NCBI GenBank assembly: GCA_945865405.1
Contig: CAMBDS010000003.1
Span: 76,374-140,373, forward strand
Direction: 5' to 3'
Origin: Caldithrix abyssi DSM 13497
GTDB lineage: Bacteria; Electryoneota; AABM5-125-24; Hatepunaeales; Hatepunaeaceae
DNA: 64,000 nt
Part shown: positions 28,261-36,058 of the stretch, in pieces
Layout of the letters: every line of letters starts with the position of its first letter
Position numbering within the stretch: the first letter of the stretch is position 1
Translations under genes and position numbers: made by a program
The notes under the pieces: generated by a model
Databases searched by the model: none
What the model was told of the DNA's origin: nothing
The model's input: only the letters and a program-made list of their open reading frames with translations

Positions 28261-28634
28261 TGGGACTTACCTACGCACGAGTAACGGTCACGCCTTATGG
28301 TGGAGCTATGAAATTCACACAGGAATTTCTTGTAGTTACCGGCGCAACCGATTCTGTAATACCCCAAAGCAAACTACACGCGATGGGCGTCGAACCGGAA
28401 GGCCGTATGCGTTACGAAATGGCTGATGGAAGAAAGGTCTTGCTCCAATACGCTGCAGCAAAATTTGAAGTGATGGGCCGGATTGCCTACGGAAAGGTTG
28501 TTTTTGGTCCCGATGGCATCGAGCCTCATCTCGGAGTCACAATTCTCGAATCTGCTGCTCTACGTGTGAATCCCGTTTCAAAGAAGCTGGAAAAATTGAC
28601 AGCCGGATTGATGAAAGCAATCATCGCTCGGTGA
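28260..28634 (+). CDS. retropepsin-like (clan AA) aspartic protease homologue lacking the catalytic Asp
   Basis: A 124-residue single-domain protein. The retropepsin flap and fireman's-grip pattern is recognisable: EFLVVTGATDSVIPQSKLHAMGV, then RYEMADGRKVLLQYAAAKFEV, then LGVTILESAALRVNP. The family motif is normally V-D-T-G-A-T-D; here it reads V-V-T-G-A-T-D (GTT where GAT is expected). The catalytic aspartate therefore appears replaced. It may be inactive, or may bind peptides without cleavage. Its ATG overlaps the hpd stop by one base and its stop overlaps the next gene's GTG, so it belongs to the hpd operon. Confidence 0.75.
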   Translation: MGLTYARVTVTPYGGAMKFTQEFLVVTGATDSVIPQSKLHAMGVEPEGRMRYEMADGRKVLLQYAAAKFEVMGRIAYGKVVFGPDGIEPHLGVTILESAALRVNPVSKKLEKLTAGLMKAIIAR

Positions 28635-29146
28635 GCGATGTATCAGTTATCTCCACCCCACGCCTTCGACTTCGCAACTGGCGGGAGTCGGATGTGCTGC
28701 CTTTCGCCAAAATTACCACCAACCCGGAGGTAATGAAGTACATCGGTATGGGTGGGCTTTGGGGGGTGCCCCAGGCAACCGAGGTCGTCACCAAGCGCAT
28801 CAAGCAAGGCTCTGAGCGCGGCTACTGCATGTGGGCGGTTGAGCTGATCGAAACGGGAGCGCTGATCGGACATTGCGGCGTTCAGTGGTTGGGCGACACT
28901 GGCGAAATCGAGATCGGCTGGATGCTCGACAGACCGCATTGGGGGAAAGGACTCGCCACCGAAGCCGCCAAAGCTGTCCTCGCCTATGCAATGGGAGATT
29001 TGGGCTTCAAACGGATTGTGGCGATCACCCACGCTGAGAACCGGGCTTCATCGAAAATTATGGAAAAGATCGGTATGCATTATGAGAAGACGATTGAGTG
29101 GAAGGGACTGGAAGGCATCTTGTTCTATGTGATCGAAACTTTATAA
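28631..29146 (+). CDS. GNAT-family N-acetyltransferase (RimJ/RimL type)
   Basis: A 171-residue GNAT fold protein. It has TPRLRLRNWRESDVLPFAKI at the N-terminus, then GHCGVQWL, EIEIGWMLDRPHWGKGLATEAAKAVLAYA (the acetyl-CoA pyrophosphate loop) and the C-terminal AENRASSKIMEKIGM. Such proteins acetylate ribosomal proteins, antibiotics or small amines. The start is GTG overlapping the previous stop (GTGA), implying coupled translation. The substrate is not predictable. Confidence 0.9.
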   Translation: MSDVSVISTPRLRLRNWRESDVLPFAKITTNPEVMKYIGMGGLWGVPQATEVVTKRIKQGSERGYCMWAVELIETGALIGHCGVQWLGDTGEIEIGWMLDRPHWGKGLATEAAKAVLAYAMGDLGFKRIVAITHAENRASSKIMEKIGMHYEKTIEWKGLEGILFYVIETL

Positions 29147-29182
29147 TCACAAAGCCATAACATAAGGTGGGGTTCCTTTTCT

Positions 29183-29692
29183 ATGGCAATCATCAGAAAC
29201 AATTTCGTCCGCGTCGGCGCATTATTCTTCGTTCTGCGCGGCATTCTCAATCTTATTATCAGCCTTGGCGGCGTAGTCAATTTTTACAAGACTGGCCCCG
29301 CTGGAATGTTCTCGATGTATGGCGAGACCCTCAAAAAGTCACAAATTACGCCTGCGCTTGAATTTGCTTCACACATCTCGCTCAACTACTCACTGATTCT
29401 ATTCGGCTACGGAGTTCTCGCCGTCTGGATGGCATTCCACATATGGAAGGGTGCCCGCATCGCTCTCTGGATCAACACAGTCATGCTTGCGATAGCCGAC
29501 TTTGCCTTGATTTTATCGCTTGTGATCCCTGGCTATGTTCCACTTGAGCAAGGCCTAATCGGTCCAGGAGTCACCCTTTTGGGCGTCGCTTTTACCTTTT
29601 TCGGCTTCCGAAAACTAGATGAAGACAATGCCCTCGATAAAGTTACCGCCGGATGGGTCCCTCAAGATCGTCGGACCCGGGCAAGAGATTAA
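29183..29692 (+). CDS. four-helix integral membrane protein of unknown function
   Basis: A 169-residue protein with about four membrane segments (about residues 10-33, 66-90, 95-115, 122-146) and a short basic, soluble tail. AAGGTGGGG precedes the ATG. No family is recognised with confidence. It follows the acetyltransferase by 36 bases and is probably its operon neighbour. Hairpin repeats begin right after its stop. Confidence 0.7.
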   Translation: MAIIRNNFVRVGALFFVLRGILNLIISLGGVVNFYKTGPAGMFSMYGETLKKSQITPALEFASHISLNYSLILFGYGVLAVWMAFHIWKGARIALWINTVMLAIADFALILSLVIPGYVPLEQGLIGPGVTLLGVAFTFFGFRKLDEDNALDKVTAGWVPQDRRTRARD

Positions 29693-29702
29693 CCTTGTTT
29701 CC

Positions 29703-29806
29703 CCGCTGACAGCCGCCCCCGTCTGCCAGCATATATTCCCTGGGGGGCGGACTTTTAGTCCGCTCTTGCGACGTGATCTTGGAGGGCGGACACTCCTGTC
29801 CGCTCG
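29703..29806. repeat. three hairpin repeats in tandem
   Basis: 29703-29730: CCGCTGACAG-type unit, related to 21782. 29740-29767: GGCGGACT / AGTCCGCT hairpin with a degenerate foot (CTGGGG). 29778-29806: CTTGGAG foot with GGCGGACA / TGTCCGCT. Confidence 0.8.
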
Positions 29807-29855
29807 ATCATAATATTATTTCTTCAGAAATTAAAAATCAGAAATCCACAATTAA

Positions 29856-30782
29856 ATGAAACTCTGCAACTTAATTATCGACGGTAAAACCTCGCTCGGT
29901 GCCGAAGTCGATGGCAAAATTGTCAACCTGACCGGCACTATCAAACAAATGAATGCCCCCCTTCCCGGTGGTACCATCGAGGAGTTGTTGGGCGACTTCC
30001 CGAAATCGTTCGACAAAGTCCGCGAACTGATCGGCGAAGCAAAAAAGCGGAACGTGTTAGTTCTTGCCGGGGCAGGAGCTACCTTTCTCCCGCCCGTCGG
30101 TCGCCCCGGAACATTCCGCGATTTCTATGCTTTCGAACAGCACGTCCGTAACGCCCGCAAACTGCGCGGCTTGGATGTCAACCCTGAATGGTATGAAAAT
30201 CCCGTCTTCTACTTTTCCAACCCCAACACAATCTCCACCACAGGAGCCGAGATTCGCTTCCCCGCCGAGTCGAAAAAGTGGGATTATGAGCTTGAAGTCG
30301 GAACCATCCTTGGTGGCAGTGGCAGCAACCTGACCCCCGAAGAAGCTGAAAAGCTGATCGCCGGTTACGTAACACTAAACGACTGGTCTTGCCGCGACAT
30401 TCAGCGCCATGAGATGGCCTCCAGCATGGGCCCCGCCAAAGGCAAGGACTTCGCCACCTCCATCGGCCACTTGCTCGTCACACCCGACGAACTGGAAGAC
30501 AAACGCGCAGGAAAGGGTTACGATCTAAAAATGACCGCCCATGTTCGCGGCGAGCAATTCTCTGACAACCGCTGGTCAACGATTAACTTCTCGATCCCCG
30601 AAATGATCGCCCGCGCCTCGAAGAATGCCGGAGTCTTCGCTGGCGACCTTTTCGGCTCAGGCACGGTTGGCTTCGGTTGCTTTCTTGAGCGCGGCTTCGA
30701 CCACGATCTTTGGTTGAAATCTGGAGATGAGGTAGTCATCGAGATTGAGCGATTGGGGAAACTGGTAAATAAAATTGCGTGA
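29856..30782 (+). CDS. fumarylacetoacetate hydrolase family protein
   Basis: A 308-residue FAH-fold protein. A short N-terminal domain is followed by the catalytic fold, with the metal-binding acidic residues in KKWDYELEVGTILGG and VTLNDWSCRDIQ, and SMGPAKGKDFATSIGH as in fumarylacetoacetases. The likely reaction is fumarylacetoacetate to fumarate plus acetoacetate, the last step of the homogentisate route. hpd and homogentisate dioxygenase in the same run support that over other FAH-family reactions. The ATG is in an AT-rich phrase leader (AATCAGAAATCCACAATTAA). Confidence 0.9.
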   Translation: MKLCNLIIDGKTSLGAEVDGKIVNLTGTIKQMNAPLPGGTIEELLGDFPKSFDKVRELIGEAKKRNVLVLAGAGATFLPPVGRPGTFRDFYAFEQHVRNARKLRGLDVNPEWYENPVFYFSNPNTISTTGAEIRFPAESKKWDYELEVGTILGGSGSNLTPEEAEKLIAGYVTLNDWSCRDIQRHEMASSMGPAKGKDFATSIGHLLVTPDELEDKRAGKGYDLKMTAHVRGEQFSDNRWSTINFSIPEMIARASKNAGVFAGDLFGSGTVGFGCFLERGFDHDLWLKSGDEVVIEIERLGKLVNKIA

Positions 30783-30789
30783 GGCAAAA

Positions 30790-31032
30790 ATGGATCAAAA
30801 TGGCGTTACAAACAGGATCACAGTTGATCCCAAGGTGATGGTCGGCCAGCCTGTAATTCGTGGGACTCGACTTTCAGTCCAATTCATTGTTGGATTGCTC
30901 GCAAAAGGTTCTTCGATTGAAGATATCCTGAGCGAATATAAAGGGTTAGAGGAGGAGGATGTTCGCGCCTGCCTTGCATTTGCTGCTCACAGCCTCGAAG
31001 CAAGCGAGTATCTTCCGTTTCCAGCAGCCTAA
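30790..31032 (+). CDS. DUF433-family antitoxin
   Basis: An 80-residue protein of the DUF433 (VapB-like) family. It has ITVDPKVMVGQPVIRGTRLSVQFIVGLLAKGSSIEDILSEY, a winged-helix antitoxin pattern, then the LEASEYLPF tail that normally binds the toxin. The ATG at 30790 with GAGG just upstream is preferred over the in-frame TTG at 30775. The stop codon region touches the next gene's GTG, the standard DUF433/DUF5615 arrangement. Its partner is interrupted (see the next entry). Confidence 0.85.
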   Translation: MDQNGVTNRITVDPKVMVGQPVIRGTRLSVQFIVGLLAKGSSIEDILSEYKGLEEEDVRACLAFAAHSLEASEYLPFPAA

Positions 31033-31383
31033 GTGAGGTTCCTCATCGATGAATGCACCGGCCCGGAAGTTGCCGAATGGCTTCTCGAGCAAGGTCATGA
31101 TGTCTTTTCAGTGTTTCACTCCGCCCGTGGCCTTGACGATGAAGCAATTATTGAAAAAGCATTCCGTGAAAACCGAGTGCTTATCACCAACGATAAAGGA
31201 TTTGGTTTACTTGTATTTCTGAAAAGAATACCTCGTCACGGAGTCATTCTATTGTGATTGGATGATGAGCGTCCTGAGGCGAAAATTGCAACAATGGAGC
31301 TTCTAGTTCAATTTCATTCGGCCCTTGTTCCCGAATATTTTTTGGTTGTCACATCGAAGGGCCTCAGATCAATTCGAGATTAG
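31033..31383 (+). pseudogene. DUF5615 PIN-like toxin interrupted by an in-frame TGA
   Basis: The frame starts with GTG and encodes MRFLIDECTGPEVAEWLLEQ, an N-terminal PIN-like Asp motif, then the ITNDKGFG acidic loop and PRHGVILL. A TGA at 31255-31257 stops it at 74 residues. Beyond this stop the same frame continues for 41 more codons with the expected family ending: LDDERPEAKI, then LVPEYFLVVTSKGLRSIRD and TAG at 31381. In the family the interrupted position is normally Arg (VILLRL), so a single CGA to TGA change explains the break. The toxin is probably inactive unless the stop is read through. Confidence 0.85.
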
Positions 31384-31447
31384 CCAAACAAAAAAACTTT
31401 CAACCATTGACCTAAAAACCTTCTAACTTTCAAACAGAGAATCACAA

Positions 31448-31879
31448 ATGCCAAAACTCAATACATATCTCATCTTTCCGGGCAATACCGAGGAAGCCTT
31501 CAACTTCTACAAGTCCGTCTTCGGAGGAGAGTTCATGATGGTCGTTCGCTTCAAGGATATGCCGATGGAAGGCATAACCATTCCCGCCGCTGATCAAAAC
31601 AAGATCATGCACATAGGCCTTTCAATCGGCAAAGACAACTTTCTGATGGCGGCCGATACTCTTGACTCGCATGGGCAGAAGCTTGTGCAGGGCAACAACT
31701 ACTATATCTGCATCGCTCCCGACAGCAAGGAAGAGGCGGACAAGCTGTTCAACGCGCTCTCCGCCGGTGGCAAAATCGAAAATCCCATCGCCGATCAGCC
31801 GTGGGGCGACTACTATGGCAGTTTCACCGACAAGTTTGGCGTGCAGTGGATGGTTGACTACGCCCCGCCCAAGAAATAG
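31448..31879 (+). CDS. PhnB-like VOC-fold protein
   Basis: A 143-residue glyoxalase/bleomycin-resistance-fold protein of the PhnB / 3-demethylubiquinone methyltransferase-like group. It has LIFPGNTEEAFNFYKSVFGGEF, IMHIGLSIGKDNFLMAAD, and the C-terminal WGDYYGSFTDKFGVQWMVDY. Homologues are usually of unknown substrate. The leader is AT-rich (ACTTTCAACCATTGACC and similar phrases). It is followed after 20 bases by another VOC gene. Confidence 0.88.
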   Translation: MPKLNTYLIFPGNTEEAFNFYKSVFGGEFMMVVRFKDMPMEGITIPAADQNKIMHIGLSIGKDNFLMAADTLDSHGQKLVQGNNYYICIAPDSKEEADKLFNALSAGGKIENPIADQPWGDYYGSFTDKFGVQWMVDYAPPKK

Positions 31880-31899
31880 TGTAACAGAAGGAGAATCAT

Positions 31900-32391
31900 A
31901 TGTCCCGCCGATACACAAACATTTTGCTCACGATAATCGCAATCCTGCTCGCCGTCGGCATCTCGCGCATTGAGAACCCTAGCTTCATTGGGAGGGCCTT
32001 CGCGGAACCGATCAGCGGGATGCAACTCGGCAACTTCTCGGTCAGTCTGACCGTGAAGGACATCGCAGCATCGAGAGCATTTTACGAGAAACTCGGTTTC
32101 AAGGTCGTCTCAGGCAATCAGGCACAGAATTGGTTGGTCATGAAAAAGGATGATGTAAAGATCGGCCTCTTTCAGGGGATGTTCGAGAAAAATATCCTGA
32201 CCTTCAATCCGGGCTGGGACAGCAATGGGCAAGAGTTGCCTTCATACACCGATATCCGGGAAATTCAGCGTCAACTCAAAAACCAAGGCGTAACAATGAC
32301 TCTCGAAGCGGATGAGAAGACCACTGGCCCGGCGTCGTTTATGATCCAGGACCCGGACGGCAACCCGATTTTGTTCGATCAGTTCATTTGA
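31900..32391 (+). CDS. exported VOC-fold protein
   Basis: A 163-residue protein. An N-terminal hydrophobic segment (about residues 7-22, then AFA at 33-35) looks like a signal peptide or anchor and precedes a VOC domain (NFSVSLTVKDIAASRAFYEKLGF, then PASFMIQDPDGNPILFDQF). Extracytoplasmic VOC proteins are uncommon. AAGGAG precedes the ATG at good spacing. It may be a periplasmic lactoylglutathione-lyase-like or binding protein; the substrate is unknown. Confidence 0.85.
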   Translation: MSRRYTNILLTIIAILLAVGISRIENPSFIGRAFAEPISGMQLGNFSVSLTVKDIAASRAFYEKLGFKVVSGNQAQNWLVMKKDDVKIGLFQGMFEKNILTFNPGWDSNGQELPSYTDIREIQRQLKNQGVTMTLEADEKTTGPASFMIQDPDGNPILFDQFI

Positions 32392-32423
32392 CCTCCGACT
32401 CCCGATCAACAACCAACACACCC

Positions 32424-32430
32424 AAGGAGG
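32424..32430 (+). promoter_or_regulatory. Shine-Dalgarno that places an ATA start codon
   Basis: AAGGAGG is followed, after nine bases, by ATA at 32440, the first codon of a VOC gene. No ATG, GTG or TTG stands at a usable distance. Confidence 0.65.
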
Positions 32431-32439
32431 TCAATTCCT

Positions 32440-32823
32440 ATATCACGAAATTTCAAATACATCCTCCTCTTCGTTAGCGACCTTGAGAAGTCGGTCAAGT
32501 TCTATTGCGACAAGCTCGACTTTACGCTGGCTCAATCGTCCGATCGCAATGTTGCACTCGTTCAATTCGGCCAAGCGCTGATGATCCTCCACTACGACGA
32601 TGGCGACCTCGAAGGCCATTTCAAAGGTCTTAAACGTCGCGGTCAGGGCGTCATTGTCGGCTTCGATGTCGATAATGTGGACGCGTATTACGACCTGATC
32701 CACGGCAAGGGAGCGCCTTTAAAGCAGGCTCCCAAAGATGAGCCGTGGGGGGACCGCGACTTCGCAGTTATTGATCCTGACGGGTTCGAGATCTGGTTTT
32801 CGGAGTCGATTAAAAAGCGTTGA
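32440..32823 (+). CDS. VOC-fold protein with apparent ATA start
   Basis: A 127-residue glyoxalase-like protein if translation begins at the ATA at 32440. It begins (I/M)SRNFKYILLFVSDLEKSVKFYCDKLDFTL, continues FGQALMILHYD, and ends WGDRDFAVIDPDGFEIWFSE, a complete VOC domain. The first ATG in frame (32581) would remove the whole first beta-alpha-beta unit. The strong AAGGAGG nine bases before ATA supports this start. Fosfomycin/bleomycin-resistance-like or lyase function is possible but not shown. It is the fourth VOC gene of the run. Confidence 0.8.
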   Translation: MSRNFKYILLFVSDLEKSVKFYCDKLDFTLAQSSDRNVALVQFGQALMILHYDDGDLEGHFKGLKRRGQGVIVGFDVDNVDAYYDLIHGKGAPLKQAPKDEPWGDRDFAVIDPDGFEIWFSESIKKR

Positions 32824-32848
32824 ATTGGTGCTCAAAAATACTTTACGG

Positions 32849-33448
32849 ATGAATCGCATCAATGGCACAATGATGATCCTGCTCACTGCGTCAGTACTTG
32901 CAGTTACACTCTTCCCACTCAAATCGGAGGCCAACTCCGCCCCGGAAGATAAAAAATTGAAGATACTGGCAATCTCCGGAGGTTACAACAGCGGCAGTGA
33001 CTGGAATAGTGGGATCGGTTGGCAATTGTCTTATGCAAGAACTACGCGTAAAGCTGACAGTGATATTTCTGTCTTTAGGTCACTCAATTTCACGGCCGCA
33101 GATGAAATTGCCATATTGGGAAAGCGACCACAGGAAAAATTCAGGGAGCTTTCTTCGCAAATTGGCTGGATTCTCTACCTTGGGAAGTTGAATTTAGCCT
33201 TGGGATGTGGAATTGGTTACTCTTGGGGCATTGATAGAGGCAGAATTTTAGGTGGCCAATGGAGGTATTCGCCAATTCTTGATCATGAAAGAAAATCTTT
33301 CGGTGGTCTCAGCATCCCTCTTCAAATTGATATCTATTGGGCTGAGTTACAATGGCTCGGCGGTGGAATTTCTCTGATGGCTAAGCTAAGCGGCGAAACC
33401 AATATGGTGGGGGTACACAGTTCGATACAGTTTGGAAGTTTGAAATAG
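32849..33448 (+). CDS. exported protein of unknown function, possibly a small beta-barrel
   Basis: About 199 residues from the ATG at 32849. MNRINGTMMILLTASVLAVTLF forms a signal peptide (cleavage near SEA-NSA), followed by alternating hydrophobic/polar strands rich in Gly, Trp and Tyr (GIGWQLSYART, GLSIPLQIDIYWAELQW, GGISLMAKLSG) that suggest an outer-membrane beta-barrel. The frame is open upstream, but that region overlaps the VOC gene. No family is recognised. Confidence 0.65.
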   Translation: MNRINGTMMILLTASVLAVTLFPLKSEANSAPEDKKLKILAISGGYNSGSDWNSGIGWQLSYARTTRKADSDISVFRSLNFTAADEIAILGKRPQEKFRELSSQIGWILYLGKLNLALGCGIGYSWGIDRGRILGGQWRYSPILDHERKSFGGLSIPLQIDIYWAELQWLGGGISLMAKLSGETNMVGVHSSIQFGSLK

Positions 33449-33551
33449 TAGCTTCCATTTCATCTTTATTGCAACATGCTGAAATACAGCCCATTTTCAA
33501 ACTATTCATCAGACTGAAAACCAATTTATAAATTTAAAGAGTTAGAAATCA

Positions 33552-33962
33552 ATGTCCAAAATGAACCCTGTGGTCCATTTCGAAATGCCCTACGAAGACG
33601 TAAAACGCCTGCAGGATTTCTACACCAAGGCCTTCGGCTGGCAGATGAGCAACACCGGCGAGGAGATGGGCCACTACGTCCTTGCAGGCACAACCGAAAC
33701 CGACGCCAACCGCATGGTGAAGACCCCCGGCACGATTAACGGTGGTTTCTACTCGAAGGCAACAATGCCAGAGGGCGTTGCAGCCATTCCTTCAGTCGTC
33801 ATTTCGGTTGAAGACATCAAGGCCTCGATGAAAAAAGTCACCGCTGCCGGAGGCAAACTCCTCGGCGAACCGATGGAGATCCCCGGAATCGGCAAGTACG
33901 TCTCCTTCACCGACACCGAAGGCAACCGCGTCAGCATATTGCAGCCGGTCACGGGCAACTAA
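33552..33962 (+). CDS. VOC-fold protein (glyoxalase-like)
   Basis: A 136-residue VOC protein. It has VVHFEMPYEDVKRLQDFYTKAFGW at the start, the SVVISVEDIKASMKKVTAAGGKLLGEPMEIPGIGKYVSFTDTEGNRVSILQP second half typical of the glyoxalase group found in Bacteroidetes and Actinobacteria, and a hydrophobic core consistent with dimer formation. The leader is AT-rich. A hairpin follows the stop. The substrate is unknown. Confidence 0.88.
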   Translation: MSKMNPVVHFEMPYEDVKRLQDFYTKAFGWQMSNTGEEMGHYVLAGTTETDANRMVKTPGTINGGFYSKATMPEGVAAIPSVVISVEDIKASMKKVTAAGGKLLGEPMEIPGIGKYVSFTDTEGNRVSILQPVTGN

Positions 33963-33975
33963 TAACTATAGACTT

Positions 33976-34007
33976 TAAGGGCGTCTGTTGGCTAACGGGC
34001 GCCCTTA
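33976..34007 (+). terminator. possible terminator hairpin
   Basis: TAAGGGCG / CGCCCTTA stem between a VOC gene and the DUF1697 gene. The T tract is weak. Confidence 0.4.
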
Positions 34008-34015
34008 ATAAAACG

Positions 34016-34582
34016 ATGAGCAACATCCACACTTTCATCGTCTTGCTCCGCGGCGTCATGCCGATGGGTAAGAATCGAACTCCCATGGCCGAGTTGAGGA
34101 AAGTTTTGGCGCAGGACGGCTTTGCAAACGTGCGCACTTACATCGCCAGCGGAAATGCGCTGGTCGATAGTGATTTGACGCCTGTCGAAGTCGAGCAACG
34201 TGTCCACGACCTGATCAAAGAGCACATCGGCCCCGACCTGGCCGTCATTGCTCGAACCGGGATACAGCTTCAGAAAGTTCTCAACGAGAATCCCTTCAAG
34301 GACGGATACGACATCAGTCGCGTTTTCTTTACCTTTTTCCAAGCACCGCCTCCTGAAGCCAGGATCGCTGAACTGTTAAGCCACAATTATTTACCGGAAG
34401 AGCTTGCATTCACTCGGGACTCCGCTTACCTCTTCATCCCCGGCAGCGCGGCAAGATCGCAATTGTCCAATGTCTGGTTGGAAAAACAGCTCGGAGTCGC
34501 TATGACAACCCGCAATTTTAATACTGTTTCAAAGCTGATTGAGATGGCTAACCAAAAGCATCTCGCGAACAAAAACCTTTAA
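34016..34582 (+). CDS. DUF1697 family protein
   Basis: A 188-residue member of the DUF1697 family: FIVLLRGVMPMGKNRTPMAELRKVLAQDGFANVRTYIASGNALV at the N-terminus and the C-terminal RNFNTVSKLIEMA. The fold is a ferredoxin-like two-domain protein with no known reaction. It directly precedes homogentisate dioxygenase with 13 bases between stop and start, so it may be co-transcribed. Confidence 0.9.
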   Translation: MSNIHTFIVLLRGVMPMGKNRTPMAELRKVLAQDGFANVRTYIASGNALVDSDLTPVEVEQRVHDLIKEHIGPDLAVIARTGIQLQKVLNENPFKDGYDISRVFFTFFQAPPPEARIAELLSHNYLPEELAFTRDSAYLFIPGSAARSQLSNVWLEKQLGVAMTTRNFNTVSKLIEMANQKHLANKNL

Positions 34583-34595
34583 CTTTCAACTTCTC

Positions 34596-35708
34596 ATGCA
34601 AAACCTAATCTCTCGCAATATCCACATCGTCAAAGGCAAGGTCGCCAAATGGGCACACGCCTTGCTACCGGAAGGTACCTACGAAGAAGAGTGGGGGCGC
34701 TACGGCTTCTCAGGCCCAATCACCCACCTCTACCATCGCAACCCGCCAACCGGCTGGACCAACATCGAAGGCCCCCTCCGTCCACACGCTCTATCCCCCT
34801 TGAAAATGCCTGTCGGCGACGGCGAACGCAAAATCTTCATGGACAACCCCGACGTGGCGCTCGGCATCCAGCAGGTCAACACCGAAGGCGACCACTTCGT
34901 CCGCAACGGTGACGCCGATGAAGTCCTCTTCGTCCACGTCGGCACCGGCCTCATCCATACCCAGTTAGGCCCCCTCAATTACCGCAAAGGTGACTACCTC
35001 TCTCTGCCCCGCGGCACAACCTATCGGTTTGTCCCCAACTCTCCTACAACCCTGCTGACAGTCGAAGCCTTCAACGGCCCCTTTCAGCAGCCCGACCGCG
35101 GTCTGATAGGCCAGCACGCCCTCTACGACCCTGCCATCCTCGAATACCCTGAGCCTTACGCCGACCCTCTCCCCGTCCGTGAATGGAAAGTCAAAATCAA
35201 ACGCAACGGCGTGTTCACAACGTTCACCTATCCATTCAACCCGTGCGACGTGGTCGGCTACAAAGGCGACAACCTCGTTTACCGGCTCAACATTGACGAC
35301 ATCTGCCCGGTCAACAGCCACAAGATGCACCTCCCGCCTCCGGCGCACACAACGTTCGTCGGCGTCGGCTTTGTCATGTGCAGTTTCCTCCCCCGCCCGC
35401 TCGAAACGATGGAGGGCGCGGTCAAAGTCCCCTTTTATCATTCCAACGTCGATTACGATGAAGTCCTCTTCTACCATGACGGCGACTTCTTCAGCCGTTC
35501 CGGCATCGACGCCGGCATGGTGACGCTTCATCCCGGGGGCTTCCCGCACGGCCCTCATCCCAAAGCTGTCCGTAGCTCTGTCACCAAGACCTTCACCGAC
35601 GAATCAGCCGTAATGCTTGACACCAGGCGACCGCTTCGCCTGACTCCTGACGCTGAAGAAGTAGAACGCAAGGACTACTGGAAGAGCTGGATGGACACCA
35701 TCGGGTAG
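34596..35708 (+). CDS. hmgA: homogentisate 1,2-dioxygenase
   Basis: A 370-residue cupin-fold enzyme that opens homogentisate to maleylacetoacetate. It has GFSGPITHLYHRNPPTGW, PRGTTYRF and VNSHKMHLPPPAHTTFVG. The Fe ligand region YHSNVDYDEVLFYHDGDF (His282, Glu289) is followed by LHPGGFPHGPHP (second His). The ATG at 34596, right after the AT-rich phrase ACTTTCAACTTCTC, gives the family start; the frame extends upstream to 34539 only into the previous gene. It is shorter than the eukaryotic enzyme (about 440 aa), as in several bacterial homologues. Together with hpd and the FAH-family hydrolase it defines a tyrosine/homogentisate catabolic region. Confidence 0.93.
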   Translation: MQNLISRNIHIVKGKVAKWAHALLPEGTYEEEWGRYGFSGPITHLYHRNPPTGWTNIEGPLRPHALSPLKMPVGDGERKIFMDNPDVALGIQQVNTEGDHFVRNGDADEVLFVHVGTGLIHTQLGPLNYRKGDYLSLPRGTTYRFVPNSPTTLLTVEAFNGPFQQPDRGLIGQHALYDPAILEYPEPYADPLPVREWKVKIKRNGVFTTFTYPFNPCDVVGYKGDNLVYRLNIDDICPVNSHKMHLPPPAHTTFVGVGFVMCSFLPRPLETMEGAVKVPFYHSNVDYDEVLFYHDGDFFSRSGIDAGMVTLHPGGFPHGPHPKAVRSSVTKTFTDESAVMLDTRRPLRLTPDAEEVERKDYWKSWMDTIG

Positions 35709-35718
35709 TCCCATTTCC

Positions 35719-35850
35719 ATTCCCGCGAAAGCGGGAATCCACATTTTCCTTGGAGGGCGTCCCGACCATTCGGGACGCTCTTCCTTTTCCGGAGTGCTGA
35801 AGCTTGCTTCAGCCTTTCTTCCGGTATGGCAGACTTTTCGTTCTGTCGGG
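35719..35850. repeat. four hairpin repeats of four families
   Basis: 35719-35738: ATTCCCGC / GCGGGAAT. 35749-35781: CTTGGAG foot with GGGCGTCCC / GGGACGCTC. 35790-35815: GGAGTGCTGAAGC / GCTTCAGCC. 35821-35850: GGTATGGCAGAC / TCTGTCGGG, a diverged GACAGAC hairpin. These fill the gap after hmgA. Confidence 0.8.
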
Positions 35851-35971
35851 TCTTAGACTGAAAGGCGTGACCCGACAGTTTCCAGCACTACTGCCGAACC
35901 CCTGCGGTCGGCAAATCACCCAACACCATACCCTAAATCCAATACTTTCTTCAAGTTCTTCACTCCGGTTG

Positions 35972-36004
35972 AGGGGACAGAGTTTAATAGCTTTGTCCCC
36001 TTTC
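35972..36004 (+). terminator. hairpin, possible terminator
   Basis: AGGGGACA / TGTCCCCT stem followed by TTCTTT, before the beta-helix gene. The stretch between 35851 and 35971 holds a TGCCGA/TCGGCA hairpin (35891-35913) and nothing else recognised. Confidence 0.5.
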
Positions 36005-36058
36005 TTTGCATTTCGTTGGAACGTGCCCTATATTGATAATACAATCAATCCAACTTCA

